DNA from: Streptomyces lasiicapitis
Lineage (GTDB): Bacteria; Actinomycetota; Actinomycetes; Streptomycetales; Streptomycetaceae
Length of the DNA stretch: 64,000 nucleotides
Direction: 5' to 3'
Assembly (NCBI RefSeq): GCF_014646335.1
Contig: NZ_BMNG01000009.1
Coordinates: 248,001 to 312,000, forward strand
Part shown: one piece after another, positions 1-10,200 of the stretch
Layout: every line of letters begins with the position of its first letter
Position numbering within the stretch: the first letter of the stretch is position 1
Program-made: the position numbers and the translations under genes
The notes under the pieces: generated by a model
Told to the model about the DNA's origin: nothing
Database searches by the model: none
Seen by the model: only the letters and a program-made list of their open reading frames with translations

Positions 1-3000
1 GGCCACCCGGTGCTGGCGATCGTGCGTGGTTCGGCGGTCAACCAGGACGGTGCGTCCAACGGCCTTACGGCGCCGAACGGTCCCTCTCAGCAGCGGGTGA
101 TCCGGCAGGCGCTGGCGAGTGCCCGTCTGGCGGCCACCGATGTGGACGTGGTGGAGGCGCACGGTACGGGTACCACGCTGGGTGACCCGATCGAGGCGCA
201 GGCACTGCTGGCCACCTATGGGCAGGGGCGGTCCGAAGAGCAGCCGCTGTGGCTGGGGGCCATCAAGTCGAACATCGGGCACACGCAGGCCGCCGCCGGT
301 GTCGCGGGAATCATCAAGATGGTGATGGCGATGCGCGAGGGCGTGTTGCCGAAGATCCTTCACCTGGATGAGCCGTCGAGCCAGGTGGACTGGTCGGCGG
401 GTGAGGTGCGTCCGCTGACCGAGGCCACCGCATGGCCGGAAACCGGCCGTCCGCGCCGGGCGGGTGTCTCCTCGTTCGGGCTGAGCGGGACCAACGCCCA
501 CACCATCATCGAGCAGGCGCCGGAGGCCGGGCAGCCCGCGGCTTCGGACGCCGTGGCTCCCGCTTCCACTCCGGTTTGCGCTTCCGCGACCGTCGGGTCG
601 TCGGCAGTGGTGCCGTGGCTGGTCTCGGCCAAGAGCCAGGAGGCGTTGCGGGCACAGGCCGGGCGGCTCGCCGCGCATGTGGCGGCCCGGGGCGACCTCG
701 GTGTGCTGGATGTGGGGTATTCGCTGGCGGCCAGGTCGGTGTTCGAGCACCGTGCCGTGCTGGTCGGCGAGGACCGGGAAGCCCTTCTGCGTGGTCTTGA
801 GGCCGTGGCCGGGAGCGGAATCGCTTCCGGTGTGGTCCAGGGGCAGGCGGTGTCGGGCGGTAAGACGGCGTTCCTGTTCTCGGGTCAGGGTGCGCAACGG
901 CTGGGTATGGGGCGGGAGTTGTACGAGGCGTTCCCGGTGTTCGCCCGCGCCCTGGACGAGGTGTGCGCACATCTGGATGTGCTGCTGGACCGTCCGCTGA
1001 AGGACGTGATGTTCGCGGCCGAGGGCGGTGCCGACGCCGAACTGCTGGACCGGACCGCGTTCACGCAGCCCGCGCTCTTCGCGGTCGAGGTGGCGCTCTA
1101 CCGGCTGCTGGAGCACTGGGGTGTCGTCCCGGATGTGGTGATGGGTCACTCGGTGGGTGAGATCGCTGCCGCGCATGTGGCGGGGGTGTTTTCCCTGGAG
1201 GACGCGTGCACGTTGATCGCGGCGCGTGGCCGGCTGATGCAGGCCCTGCCGGAGGGCGGCGCGATGGTGGCCATCCAGGCATCTGAGGAGGAGGTCGCCG
1301 CCTCATTCGCCGGCCGTGAGCACGAGGTGAGCATCGCGGCGGTCAACGGACCGACGGCAGTGGTGATCGCCGGGCACACGCAAGCGGTCCAGGAGGTGGC
1401 GGACACCTGGACGGCGAAGGGGAGAAAGACTAGGTGTTTGCGGGTCTCACATGCGTTTCACTCTTACCTCATGGACAGTATGTTGGACGAGTTCGGCCAA
1501 GTGGTCCGTGAGGTCTCTTTTGAACCGCCGACCATGGCGCTGGTTTCCAATGTCACTGGCAGGCTGGTCTCGGAGGGGGAGACGTGTTCTCCGGACTATT
1601 GGGTCCGGCATGTACGTGAGGCGGTTCGGTTCGCAGATGGGGTTCGTTCGCTTGAGGCGTTGGGCGTGACAAGGTTCTTGGAAGTCGGTCCGGACGGTGT
1701 GCTCACCGCCATGGCTCAGGACTGCCTCGCGGAAAACGCCGAGGACACCTCGGCGGCGGTTCTGGTCCCGGTGCTGCGTAAAGAGCGACCCGAAGCAGGG
1801 GCTTTGATGACGGCGCTTGCCGAACTCCATGCACACGGTGCCACGGTGGGCTGGGAATCGATATTCGCCGGACATGGTGCCGGCAAGGTGGAGCTGCCCA
1901 CATACGCGTTTCAGCGTGAACGGTTCTGGCCTGAGGTATCCGCCTCCGGCGGCGGCCGGAATTCCGGTTCGACGGCCGCGGACTCGGTGGACGCGCGATT
2001 CTGGGAAGCGGTCGAGCGCGAGGATCTCGAAGCGCTCGCCCAGGCGCTCGACGTCGATGGCAACGCACCGCTGAGTACGGTCATGCCCGCGCTGTCCGCA
2101 TATCACCGGAGCAACCGCCAGCAATCCACGATCGATGGTTGGCGTTATCGGGTGTCGTGGAAGCCGGTTGGGGATGTGGCCGGTGGGTCGTTGTCGGGGA
2201 CGTGGCTGGTGGTGGTTCCGGCGTCGCGTGCCGGGGACGAGTGGGTGGCGGAGGCCGTCGCCGGGCTTCGGCGCCATGGTGCCGATGTGGTGCCGCTGGT
2301 GGTGGGTGAGGGGGACCTTGAGTCCGGGGTGCTGAGCGGGCGGCTGCGTGAAGTCGTCGCTGCTGCACCGGAGTTGGGCGGCGTGTTGTCGCTGCTCGCT
2401 CTGGATGAGGGGTCGTGCCCGGGGTATCCGGAGCTGTCGGCTGGTTTTGCTTCGACGTTGACGTTGGTGCAGGCGTTGGTCGAGGTGGACGCCGAGGGCC
2501 TGTTGTGGTGTGTGTCGCGGGGTGCCGTGTCGGTGGGGCGTTCGGATCGGCTCGCGAGCACCGCGCAGTCGCAGGTGTGGGGTTTGGGCCGGGTAGTGGG
2601 GTTGGAGCACTCGGCGCTGTGGGGTGGTCTGGTTGATCTGCCCGAGGTGCTGGATGAGCGTGCGGTCGCGCGGTTGGTGGGTGTGCTGTCCGCCGAGGCC
2701 GGTGAGGCCGTTGAGGATCAGGTCGCTGTGCGTGGCTCCGGTGTGTTTGTGCGTCGTCTGACGCGGTCGGCGGCGCCTGTCGCTGATGTGGCGTCGTGGC
2801 GGGTGCGTGGCACGGTGTTGGTGACCGGTGGTACGGGTGCGCTGGGTGGCCGGGTGGCCTGTTGGGCTGTCGGGCAGGGTGCCGAGCATGTGGTGTTGAC
2901 CAGTCGTCGGGGTCTTGAGGCGCCGGGCGCTGAGGCGTTGCGGGATGAGCTGGTGGCGTCGGGTGCCGGGGTGACGGTGGCGGCGTGTGATGTGTCTGAC

Positions 3001-4125
3001 CGGGAGGCACTGGCCGGTGTGCTGGAGGCGGTTCCGGGGGAGTTTCCGCTGAGGGCTGTCTTCCACGCGGCGGGTGTGGAGCAGGCGGTGGAGCTTGCGG
3101 GGATGGGGCTGGCGGATGCGGCGTCGGTGATCTCGGGCAAGGCGACGGGTGCTGGGCATCTGGACGCGTTGCTGGGTGATCGTGAGCTGGACGCGTTCGT
3201 GGTGTTCTCTTCGATCGCGGGTGTGTGGGGCAGTGGTGGTCAGGCTGCTTATGGTGCGGCGAACGCTTATCTGGATGCGTTGGTGGAGGACCGTCGGGGT
3301 CGGGGTCTTGCTGGTACGGCTGTGGCCTGGGGGCCCTGGGCGGAAAGCGGTATGGCGGCCGGCGACGGCGGGGATCAGTTGGCCCGTCGTGGTCTGCCCG
3401 CGATGGCGCCTGGTCTTGCTCTTGCCGCGCTGCAGGGAGCGCTCGCGGGTGACGAGGGTGTGGTGACGGTCGCCGATGTGGACTGGGAGCGGTTCGCGCC
3501 CGCGTTCACGATCGGGCGGCCCAGCCCGCTCCTCGGTGAACTGCCCGAGGTCGTATCGGTCCTGGAGCAGGCCCGTGCCGCCGAGGAGAGCCATGCCGAG
3601 GGCGGATCGCGCCTGAGGGAAAGGCTCCTCGCGCTGGCTCCGGGCGAGCGGCAGCGCGCTGTGCTCGACCTGGTGCGCGGTCACGCGGCGGCGGTTCTCG
3701 GATTCTCCGGTATGGAAGGCGTGGAATCTGACCGAGCCTTCAAGGAATTGGGATTCGACTCGCTCACGGCGGTAGAATTCCGAAACCGGCTGAACTCGGA
3801 CACCGGGCTGCGGCTGCCAACCACACTGGTCTTCGACTACCCCAACGCAAAGGCTCTGGCAGAGCATGTAAGAGTGGGTGTCCTGCCCGACGAAGGGGTA
3901 TCCGCCACTCCGCTGATCGCGGATCTGGACAAACTCGAGGCATCACTTTCCACGGCTGAGCCGGACAATGCCGAGCGAACGGCCATCGCGGCCCGACTCC
4001 AAGTACTCCTCGCCAGACTGAATGGCGACGAGGGCGGAGCGAAGGACGCTGAGAGCATTACGCAGCGGCTTGACGGGGCGTCCGACGACGATCTCTTCGA
4101 TTTCATCGAGAACGAGCTCAGCTAA
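1..4125 (+). CDS. PKS-A, modular type I polyketide synthase, C-terminal part (KS-AT-KR-ACP-docking)
   Basis: The frame is open from base 1, so this is the 3' end of a longer gene. Domains: KS C-terminal part (HGTGT about 157-171, KSNIGH 268-285; the active Cys is off-window); AT about 862-1740 with GHSVG (Ser codon 1150) and HAFH 1450-1461, the malonyl-CoA signature; no DH; KR from 2809 (TGGTGALGG) with Tyr codon 3250 and Trp codon 3226 eight residues before it, and no LDD motif, so A-type (A1, Gln three residues before Tyr); ACP with GFDSL, phosphopantetheine Ser codon 3760; acidic docking tail about 3900-4122 ending near DDDLFDFIENELS. It adds two carbons and leaves an L-configured hydroxyl, predicted C23-OH, before handing over to PKS-B. 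Codon use is less GC-rich near 1420-1950 and after 3700. Function is certain; the position in the product is inferred. Confidence 0.96.
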   Translation, partial: GHPVLAIVRGSAVNQDGASNGLTAPNGPSQQRVIRQALASARLAATDVDVVEAHGTGTTLGDPIEAQALLATYGQGRSEEQPLWLGAIKSNIGHTQAAAGVAGIIKMVMAMREGVLPKILHLDEPSSQVDWSAGEVRPLTEATAWPETGRPRRAGVSSFGLSGTNAHTIIEQAPEAGQPAASDAVAPASTPVCASATVGSSAVVPWLVSAKSQEALRAQAGRLAAHVAARGDLGVLDVGYSLAARSVFEHRAVLVGEDREALLRGLEAVAGSGIASGVVQGQAVSGGKTAFLFSGQGAQRLGMGRELYEAFPVFARALDEVCAHLDVLLDRPLKDVMFAAEGGADAELLDRTAFTQPALFAVEVALYRLLEHWGVVPDVVMGHSVGEIAAAHVAGVFSLEDACTLIAARGRLMQALPEGGAMVAIQASEEEVAASFAGREHEVSIAAVNGPTAVVIAGHTQAVQEVADTWTAKGRKTRCLRVSHAFHSYLMDSMLDEFGQVVREVSFEPPTMALVSNVTGRLVSEGETCSPDYWVRHVREAVRFADGVRSLEALGVTRFLEVGPDGVLTAMAQDCLAENAEDTSAAVLVPVLRKERPEAGALMTALAELHAHGATVGWESIFAGHGAGKVELPTYAFQRERFWPEVSASGGGRNSGSTAADSVDARFWEAVEREDLEALAQALDVDGNAPLSTVMPALSAYHRSNRQQSTIDGWRYRVSWKPVGDVAGGSLSGTWLVVVPASRAGDEWVAEAVAGLRRHGADVVPLVVGEGDLESGVLSGRLREVVAAAPELGGVLSLLALDEGSCPGYPELSAGFASTLTLVQALVEVDAEGLLWCVSRGAVSVGRSDRLASTAQSQVWGLGRVVGLEHSALWGGLVDLPEVLDERAVARLVGVLSAEAGEAVEDQVAVRGSGVFVRRLTRSAAPVADVASWRVRGTVLVTGGTGALGGRVACWAVGQGAEHVVLTSRRGLEAPGAEALRDELVASGAGVTVAACDVSDREALAGVLEAVPGEFPLRAVFHAAGVEQAVELAGMGLADAASVISGKATGAGHLDALLGDRELDAFVVFSSIAGVWGSGGQAAYGAANAYLDALVEDRRGRGLAGTAVAWGPWAESGMAAGDGGDQLARRGLPAMAPGLALAALQGALAGDEGVVTVADVDWERFAPAFTIGRPSPLLGELPEVVSVLEQARAAEESHAEGGSRLRERLLALAPGERQRAVLDLVRGHAAAVLGFSGMEGVESDRAFKELGFDSLTAVEFRNRLNSDTGLRLPTTLVFDYPNAKALAEHVRVGVLPDEGVSATPLIADLDKLEASLSTAEPDNAERTAIAARLQVLLARLNGDEGGAKDAESITQRLDGASDDDLFDFIENELS
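3160..3552 (+). repeat. Near-identical KR block shared with 12844-13236
   Basis: By eye about six differences in 393 bp between PKS-A and module B2, covering the KR catalytic part and the KR-ACP linker. Similarity also holds upstream (about 2767-2850 with 12451-12534), but the segment between is clearly diverged. Confidence 0.85.
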
Positions 4126-4203
4126 AACGTGAGCGCCGAGGTGCAGTTCTCTGGCCTCCTTTCATTCTTCAGTCTTCTTTGACTCGTAACAGGCAAGGGT
4201 TTC
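4126..4203. other. 78-bp intergenic gap PKS-A/PKS-B
   Basis: Short pyrimidine-rich spacer without a convincing hairpin, so read-through into PKS-B is likely. It ends with the ribosome-binding candidate AAGGG (4195-4199). Confidence 0.6.
4195..4199 (+). promoter_or_regulatory. Ribosome-binding site of PKS-B; start is ATG 4204 or GTG 4207
   Basis: AAGGG lies 4 nt before ATG 4204 and 7 nt before GTG 4207. GTG 4207 gives a protein beginning NEDRLRDYL after the initiator, the same register as PKS-D (NEEKLLDYL), and has the better spacing. The start could therefore be one codon downstream of the one annotated. Confidence 0.5.
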
Positions 4204-7200
4204 ATGGTGAACGAAGATAGGCTTCGGGACTACCTCAAGCGGGTAACGGCTGATCTGCACCAAGCGCGCCAACGCCTGCGCGAACTGGAGGCAGGAGAGC
4301 AGGAGCCCATCGCGATTGTGGCGATGAGCTGCCGTTTCCCGGGTGGTGTGGGGAGCCCCGAGGATCTGTGGCGGCTGGTGGCCGACGGTGGTGACGCCAT
4401 CTCCGATTTCCCGTCCAACCGCGGATGGGACGTGGACGGGATGTATGACCCGGATCCCGAGAATTCGGGGACGTTCTACTCCCGTGAGGGTGGATTCCTT
4501 CACGACGCGGACGAGTTCGACGCGGGCTTCTTCGGGATCTCGCCGCGTGAGGCCCTTGCCATGGATCCGCAGCAGCGGCTGCTCCTTGAGACCTCGTGGG
4601 AGGTCTTCGAGCGGGCGGGCATCGCTCCGGGGTCGGTGAAGGGCCGGCGTGGCGGTGTGTTCGTGGGAGCCGCCACCTCGGGCTACGGGGCGGACATCGT
4701 CGGTTTCCCCGAGGAGATCGAAGGCCACCTGCTGACCGGTACGGCGACTTCGGTCGTATCGGGCCGTATCTCGTACACACTCGGTCTTGAGGGACCCGCG
4801 GTGACGGTGGACACGGCGTGTTCGTCGTCGCTGGTGGCGTTGCATCTGGCCGCGCAGGCGCTGCGCCAGGGCGAGTGCGACCTTGCCCTTGCCGGTGGTG
4901 CCACGGTGATGTCCACACCGGGTGCCTTCGTCGAGTTCAGCCGCCAGCGTGGCCTGGCGCCCGACGGCCGCTGCAAGCCGTACGCGGATGCCGCGGACGG
5001 CACGGGCTGGTCCGAGGGTGTCGGCATGCTGCTGGTGGAGCGGCTGTCGGACGCGCGCAAGAACGGCCACCCGGTCCTGGCGATCGTGCGCGGCTCCGCC
5101 GTCAACCAGGACGGCGCGTCCAATGGTCTTACGGCGCCCAACGGCCCGTCCCAGCAGCGGGTCATCCGGGACGCGCTGACGAGTGCCCGTCTGTCGGCCG
5201 CTGATGTGGACGTGGTGGAGGGCCACGGGACCGGTACGTCCCTGGGTGACCCGATCGAGGCGCAGGCGCTGCTGGCCACCTACGGCCAGGACCGGCCGGA
5301 GGGCCGTCCGCTCTGGCTGGGCGCGCTCAAGTCGAACCTCGGTCACACGCAGGCGGCCGCCGGTGTCGCCGGTGTCATCAAGATGGTGATGGCGATGCGC
5401 CACGGCGTGCTGCCGCGGACGCTGCATGTGGATGAGCCGTCGCGGCAGGTGGATTGGTCGGCGGGTGAGGTGCGGCTGCTGACGGAGGCCACCGAGTGGC
5501 CCGAGACCGGGCAGCCGCGCCGGGCCGGTGTCTCCGCCTTCGGCGTGAGCGGCACCAACGCCCACACCATCATCGAGCAGGCCCCGCCGGTCGACGAGGA
5601 CGAGACCGAGGCCGAGGAGAGTCCGGCTTCCGACGCCTACAGTGGCGTGGCCACGTGGCTGTTGTCGGCTCGTGGCGCGGACGCGCTGCGGGCTCAGGCG
5701 GCGCGGCTCAGGGCGTTCCTGCTGGAGCGGGTCGAGTCGAGCGCACTGGACGTCGGTCACTCGCTGGTGGCGACGCGGTCGATGTTCGAGCACCGCGCGG
5801 TGGTGTCGGGCGCGAGCCGTGCGGAACTCCTCGCCGGACTCGAGGCCGTCGCATCCGGAGAAGCCGCTCCCGGTGCGCTCCAGGGCGTGGCCGGGACGGC
5901 CGTCAAGACGGCGTTCCTCTTCTCGGGTCAGGGTGCGCAACGCCTGGGTATGGGGCGGGAGTTGTACGAGACGTTCCCGGTGTTCGCCCGTGCGCTGGAC
6001 GAGGTGTGCGCGCACCTGGACGTCGTACTGGACCGTCCGCTGAAGGATGTGATGTTCGCGGCCGAGGGCGGTGCCGACGCCGAACTGCTGGACCGGACCG
6101 CGTTCACGCAGCCCGCGCTGTTCGCCATCGAGGTGGCGTTGTTCCGGCTGCTGGAGCACTGGGGTGTCGTCCCGGATGTGGTGATCGGCCACTCCATCGG
6201 TGAGATCGCCGCCGCGCATGTGGCCGGGGTGTTCTCGCTTCAGGACGCGTGCACGCTGGTCGCGGCGCGTGGCCGGTTGATGCAGGCGCTGCCGGAGGGC
6301 GGCGCGATGGTCGCCGTCCAGGCGTCCGAGGAGGAGATCTCCGGATCGCTCGTCGGTCGTGAGGCCGAGGTGAGTGTCGCGGCGGTCAACGGCCCGACGG
6401 CCGTGGTGATCGCGGGTGATGAGGCCGCCGTACTGGAGATCGCCGGCCAGTGGTCGGAGCGGGGTCGTAAGACCCGTCGGCTGCGGGTCAGCCACGCCTT
6501 CCACTCGCCGCGCATGGACGCGATGCTGGACGACTTCCGCCGTGTAGCGCGGGACCTGACCTTCCAGACTCCCACCCTGGCCCTGGTCTCCAACGTCACC
6601 GGAGAGCCGGTCGGGGCCGACGATGTCTGCTCCCCCGAGTACTGGGTGCGGCATGTGCGCGCGGCCGTGCGTTTCGCCGACGGCGTTCGCTCCCTCCAGG
6701 CCCAGGGCGTCACCGCGTACATCGAGGTGGGCCCCGACGGTGTGCTCTCGGCGATGGCGCGGGACTGCCTGGCGGGCGAGGCGGCTTCGGCCCCGGCCGT
6801 GGTGCCGGTCCTGCGCAAGGGACGCCCCGACGCCCAGGCCCTGATGGCCGCGCTGACCGAGGCCCATGTCCACGGTGTGACGGTCGACTGGGAGCAGGTC
6901 TTCGCCGGGCGCGGTGCACGGACGGTTGACCTGCCGACGTACCCCTTCCAGCGTCAGCGCTACTGGCTGGAGGGCACGGGCGGAGCCTCGGGCGCCTCCG
7001 CCGCCGTGGACTCGGTGGACGCGCGGTTCTGGGACGCGGTGGAGCGTGAGGACCTGGAGGCGCTGGCGGAGGCGCTGGACGTCGACGGGAGCGGCTCGCT
7101 GGGCGAGTTGCTGCCCGCGCTGTCCTCGTACCGCCGTCAGCAGCGCGACCGGACCACGGTCGACGGCTGGCGCTACCGGATCTCGTGGAAGCCGGTCTCG

Positions 7201-10200
7201 GAGACCCCCGCGGCCACACTGTCGGGTACCTGGCTCATGGTCGTTCCCGCGTCCGGTGTCGCCGACACGTTCGCGGACTCGGTGTCCGCCGCACTCCAGC
7301 GGCACGGCGCCGATGTCGTTCGTCTGGTGGCGGACGAGGCCGATCTCGCCCCCGGTGCGCTGGCCGGGCGACTGCGTGACATAGCCACCGAGCCGTCCGG
7401 GCTCGGCGGTGTGCTGTCCCTGCTGGGGGTGGACGAGCGGCCCTGCACCGAGCACCCGGTGGTCTCGCGCGGCCTCGCGCTGACCCTGACGCTGGTGCGC
7501 GCCCTGGCCGAGGCGGACATCCGCGCCCGGCTGTGGTGCGCCACCCGGGGTGCCGTGTCGGTGGGCCGTTCCGACCAGCTCACCAGCGCCGTGCAGGCGG
7601 AGAGTTGGGGCCTCGGCCGGGTGGCCGCCCTGGAGCACCCCCGGATCTGGGGCGGTCTGGTCGATCTGCCCGAGACCGTGGACGAGCGCGCCGCCGCGCG
7701 ACTGGCCTGGGCACTGTCCGCCGGAGACGGCGAGGACCAAGTGGCGGTACGCGGATCCGGAGCGTACGCCCGGCGCCTGACCCGCGTCACGGTCGGCAAC
7801 GGGTCGGCGGAGCGCGTGTGGCGCCCCCGGGGCTCGGTGCTGATCACCGGCGGCACCGGCGCCCTGGGCGCCCAGGTGGCGCGCTGGGCCGTGCGCGAGG
7901 GCGCGGAACACCTGGTGCTGACGAGCCGTCGAGGCCCGTCGGCCGACGGCGTTTCCGAACTCACCGCGGAACTCGAGGCACTCGGCGCCGAAGTGACCGT
8001 GGTGGCCTGCGACGCCGCCGACCGGGATGCCCTGGCCGAGGTGCTGGCCGCCGTACCGGAGCGGTATCCGCTGACCGCCGTCGTGCACGCGGCGGGCATC
8101 CTGGACGACGGTGTGCTCGACGGCCTGACCGTCGGCCAACTCGCCGGGACCCTGGCCGCGAAGGCCGAGGGCGCGCGCCATCTGCACGAGCTGACCGCGG
8201 AGCTCCCGCTCGACGCGTTCGTGCTGTTCTCCTCGTTCGCCGGTGCCATCGGCGGCGCCGGCCAGGCCGCCTACGCGGCGGCCAACGCCTACCTCGACGC
8301 GCTGGCACAGCGGCGCCGGGCCCAGGGCCTGGCCGCCACCGCGGTCGCCTGGGGCCCGTGGGCCGAGAGCGGAATGGCCGCGAGCGGCCGAGCCGGGGAG
8401 CGGACGCGCGGCGGGCCACTGCCCCCCATGACTCCCTCGCTGGCCCTGGACGTGCTGGGCTGGGCCGCCGGCCATGACGAGGCCGCGCTGGTCGTGGCCG
8501 ACATCGACTGGACCGGCATGGCCTCCATGCTGAGCGCCGGCCCCAGCGCCCTCGTCAGCGACATCCCCGAGGCACGTGAGCTCCTGACCGCCGCGGCCGG
8601 GACCATCGGCCAGGCGGGACCGGGCCATGACCTGCGCGGACAACTGGCCGGACAGTCGGACGAGGAACAGCGCCTCCTCCTGCTTGACCTCATCCGCACC
8701 CACGCGGCCTCGGCACTCGGCCACTTCTCGGCGGACTCCGTCGAGCCGGGCCGCGCCTTCCGGGACCTCGGGTTCGACTCCCTCACGGCCATCGAGCTGC
8801 GTAACCGGCTCGACCTGGCCACCGGTCTGAGCCTGCCCGCCACCCTCATCTTCGACTACCCGACCGCCGAGGTGCTCGCCGACCAGCTGCGGCAGGAGCT
8901 GGGCGGAGCCCACGCCGGGGCCGCCACTTCGGCGGTCTCGCACCGCGTGCGGCCGGATGACGACGACCCCATCGCGATCGTGGCGATGAGCTGCCGCTTC
9001 CCCGGAGGCGTGGAGAACCCGCAGGACCTGTGGCGACTCCTGACCGAGGGCGGCGACGGCATCGCCGGGTTCCCCGCCGACCGGGGCTGGGACGTCGAGG
9101 GCATGTACCACCCGGACCCCGAGCACCCGGGCACGTTCTACGCCCGCGAGGGCGGATTCCTCTACGGGGCGCCCCAGTTCGACCCCACCTTCTTCGGGAT
9201 CTCGCCGCGCGAGGCGCTCGCCATGGACCCGCAGCAGCGGCTGCTCCTTGAGACGTCCTGGGAGGCGTTCGAGTACGGGGGCGTCAAACCGGCCGCGCTG
9301 CGTGGCAGCCGTACCGGTGTGTTCATCGGCACCAACGGCCAGGACTATTCCGCGATCATGCTCGACGCCGTCGAGGACTTCGGTGGCCATGTGGGTACGG
9401 GCAGTGCGGCCAGCGTGGTGTCCGGGCGCATCTCCTACACCTTCGGCCTTGAGGGGCCGGCGATGACGGTGGACACGGCGTGCTCGTCGTCGCTCGTCGC
9501 GCTGCATCTCGCGGTGCAGGCGCTGCGTCAGGGCGAGTGCGACCTGGCGCTCGCCGGTGGTGTGTCGGTCATGTCGACACCCGGCGCCTTTGTGGAGTTC
9601 AGCCGCCAGCGTGGCCTGGCCCCCGACGGCCGCTGCAAGCCGTTCGCGGAGGGCGCGGACGGTACGGGCTGGTCCGAGGGTGTCGGCATGCTGCTGGTGG
9701 AGCGGCTGTCGGACGCGCGCAGGAACGGCCACCCGGTGCTGGCGGTGGTCCGCGGCAGCGCCATCAACCAGGACGGCGCCAGCAATGGTCTTACGGCGCC
9801 CAACGGGCCGTCGCAGCAGCGGGTGATCCGGCAGGCGCTGGCCGGCGCCGGGCTGTCCGCCGCCGAGGTCGATGCGGTCGAGGCGCACGGCACTGGTACG
9901 ACGCTGGGTGACCCGATCGAGGCGCAGGCGCTGCTGGCCACGTACGGCCAGGAACGCCCGGAGGGCCGCCCGCTGCTGCTGGGCGCCATCAAGTCCAACA
10001 TCGGTCATACGCAGGCCGCCGCGGGCGTGGCCGGTGTCATCAAGATGGTGATGGCGATGCGGCACGGAGTACTGCCGCAGACCCTTCACGTGGATGAGCC
10101 GTCGAGTCAGGTGGACTGGTCGGCGGGTGAGGTGCGGCTGCTGACGGAGGCCACCGAGTGGCCCGAGACCGGGCAGCCGCGCCGGGCGGGTATCTCCTCG

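Noticed and set aside
6985..7190. Possible DH in modules without one (AT-KR interval with DARFW motifs)
   Set aside because: This is the KR structural subdomain linker. It lacks HxxxGxxxxP and the DH Asp, and it recurs in every KR-only module.
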